Of a stretch of 64,000 bases of DNA, positions 63,519 to 64,000 are shown piece after piece. The position numbers and the translations under genes were made by a program. The notes under the pieces were generated by a model. The model searched no databases. It was not told the origin of the DNA and was given only the letters and a program-made list of their open reading frames with translations. The number at the start of each line of letters is the position of its first letter. Positions within the stretch are counted from its first letter, which is position 1. The DNA is from Rhabditophanes sp. KR3021. Lineage: Eukaryota > Nematoda > Chromadorea > Rhabditida > Alloionematidae. Location: assembly GCA_963281155.1 (NCBI GenBank), contig CAUJLY010000004.1, positions 4,278,001 through 4,342,000 on the forward strand, read 5' to 3'.

Positions 63519-64000
63519 TTACTTATAATATTGGGAAAAATCATCTGGCCGTGATTTCTTAAATTGATGCTGCTGATCATCTTGAAAGTCCCAATATCTT
63601 CGTTTTATCCGGTCGCCTTCGAGCGGGTAACTTGTCTGACTTCTTTTCAAGTCACGAATTTCCGCTGCACTTTTTACTTTTACATGACCACTCATAATGA
63701 ACTTCTCTTCGATGCAATATATCGAATTTGCAGAATTTGATACTACTGACGTAGATTGTGAAATTAGATCTTCTTGTTCCGAATAATTTGGTAACACGTG
63801 AGAGTCTTGCGGAAGTTGCATGACAGGAGGTGCGTTGAGAATCGGCGGTCTTGGTATGTTGCCATTGAGGCCAGGAATATTTGTTGAAAATGCACCAATA
63901 TTGGGAACAGCAGACAAACCAACTGGAAGTTTTACAGGTCCTCTGTTATCGAATGATGGAGGAGGTTGTTGGTTAAATTGGGGTGGCATTGAATGTGGTG
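63519..64000 (-). CDS. C-terminal part of a proline-rich protein, runs off the window end
   Basis: The minus-strand frame is open to the window edge. It is Pro/Asn/Gly-rich (MPPQFNQQPPPSFDNRGPVK, IPGLNGNIPRPPILNAPPVM) and ends with a charged segment VKSAAEIRDLKRSQTSYPLE and RIKRRYWDFQDDQQ. The ATG at 63989 has in-frame codons before it, so the true start is probably outside. Composition fits an RNA-associated protein, but no domain is visible here. Confidence 0.55.
   Translation of the reverse strand, partial: PHSMPPQFNQQPPPSFDNRGPVKLPVGLSAVPNIGAFSTNIPGLNGNIPRPPILNAPPVMQLPQDSHVLPNYSEQEDLISQSTSVVSNSANSIYCIEEKFIMSGHVKVKSAAEIRDLKRSQTSYPLEGDRIKRRYWDFQDDQQHQFKKSRPDDFSQYYK

Overview
The window looks like a compact, AT-rich animal genome, most likely a nematode. 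Genes are packed on both strands. Most introns are 40-60 bp with GT donors and short TTTTCAG/TTTTAG acceptors, and acceptor-like sites lie just upstream of several start codons (as expected for spliced-leader trans-splicing). Two small secreted proteins match the cysteine pattern of the nematode ET-module family, and there is a giant Thr-rich multi-VWA protein. No tRNA, rRNA or CRISPR array was seen.

Layout: protein kinase N (window start, minus); a 2.1 kb gap; PIX RhoGEF (minus); eIF4A (plus); propionyl-CoA carboxylase beta (minus); a broken SLC22-like transporter; SYF2 (plus); a multi-VWA membrane protein (minus); three uncharacterised genes; Twinkle mitochondrial helicase (plus); a USP-family deubiquitinase (plus); two secreted Cys-rich proteins (minus); SDE2 (minus); PDIA6/P5 (minus); RPS5 (plus); LIN37-like (minus) head-to-head with WDR6 (plus); a type II membrane protein (minus); an AAA ATPase (plus); a RanBP2-zinc-finger protein (minus); a DIX-like protein (plus); two divergent small secreted-peptide genes; a 15-exon muscle-type myosin heavy chain (plus); a damaged Na,K-ATPase beta-like gene (minus); and the 3' end of a proline-rich protein.

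The most unusual signal is in the long introns. Of the 12 introns of at least about 530 bp inside recognised genes, the clearer ones carry a broken protein-coding relic, and in all 12 the coding-like reading frames lie antisense to the host gene. At least four (eIF4A intron 4, PCCB intron 7, both long PDIA6 introns) share a C-terminal motif ending in ILINALR or a variant of it, kept at protein level despite synonymous codon changes. Most of these and two others (SYF2, USP) share a CxxC zinc-knuckle region. Several of these introns have direct repeats at their two ends (11 of 11 bp in the USP gene, 8 of 8 and 9 of 10 in others), and two have junctions that GT-AG splicing does not explain. Together this suggests intron gain from a coding mobile element that only persists antisense to transcription, an autonomous 'introner' candidate. 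The gene assignments rest on motif recognition by eye; the element interpretation is inference.
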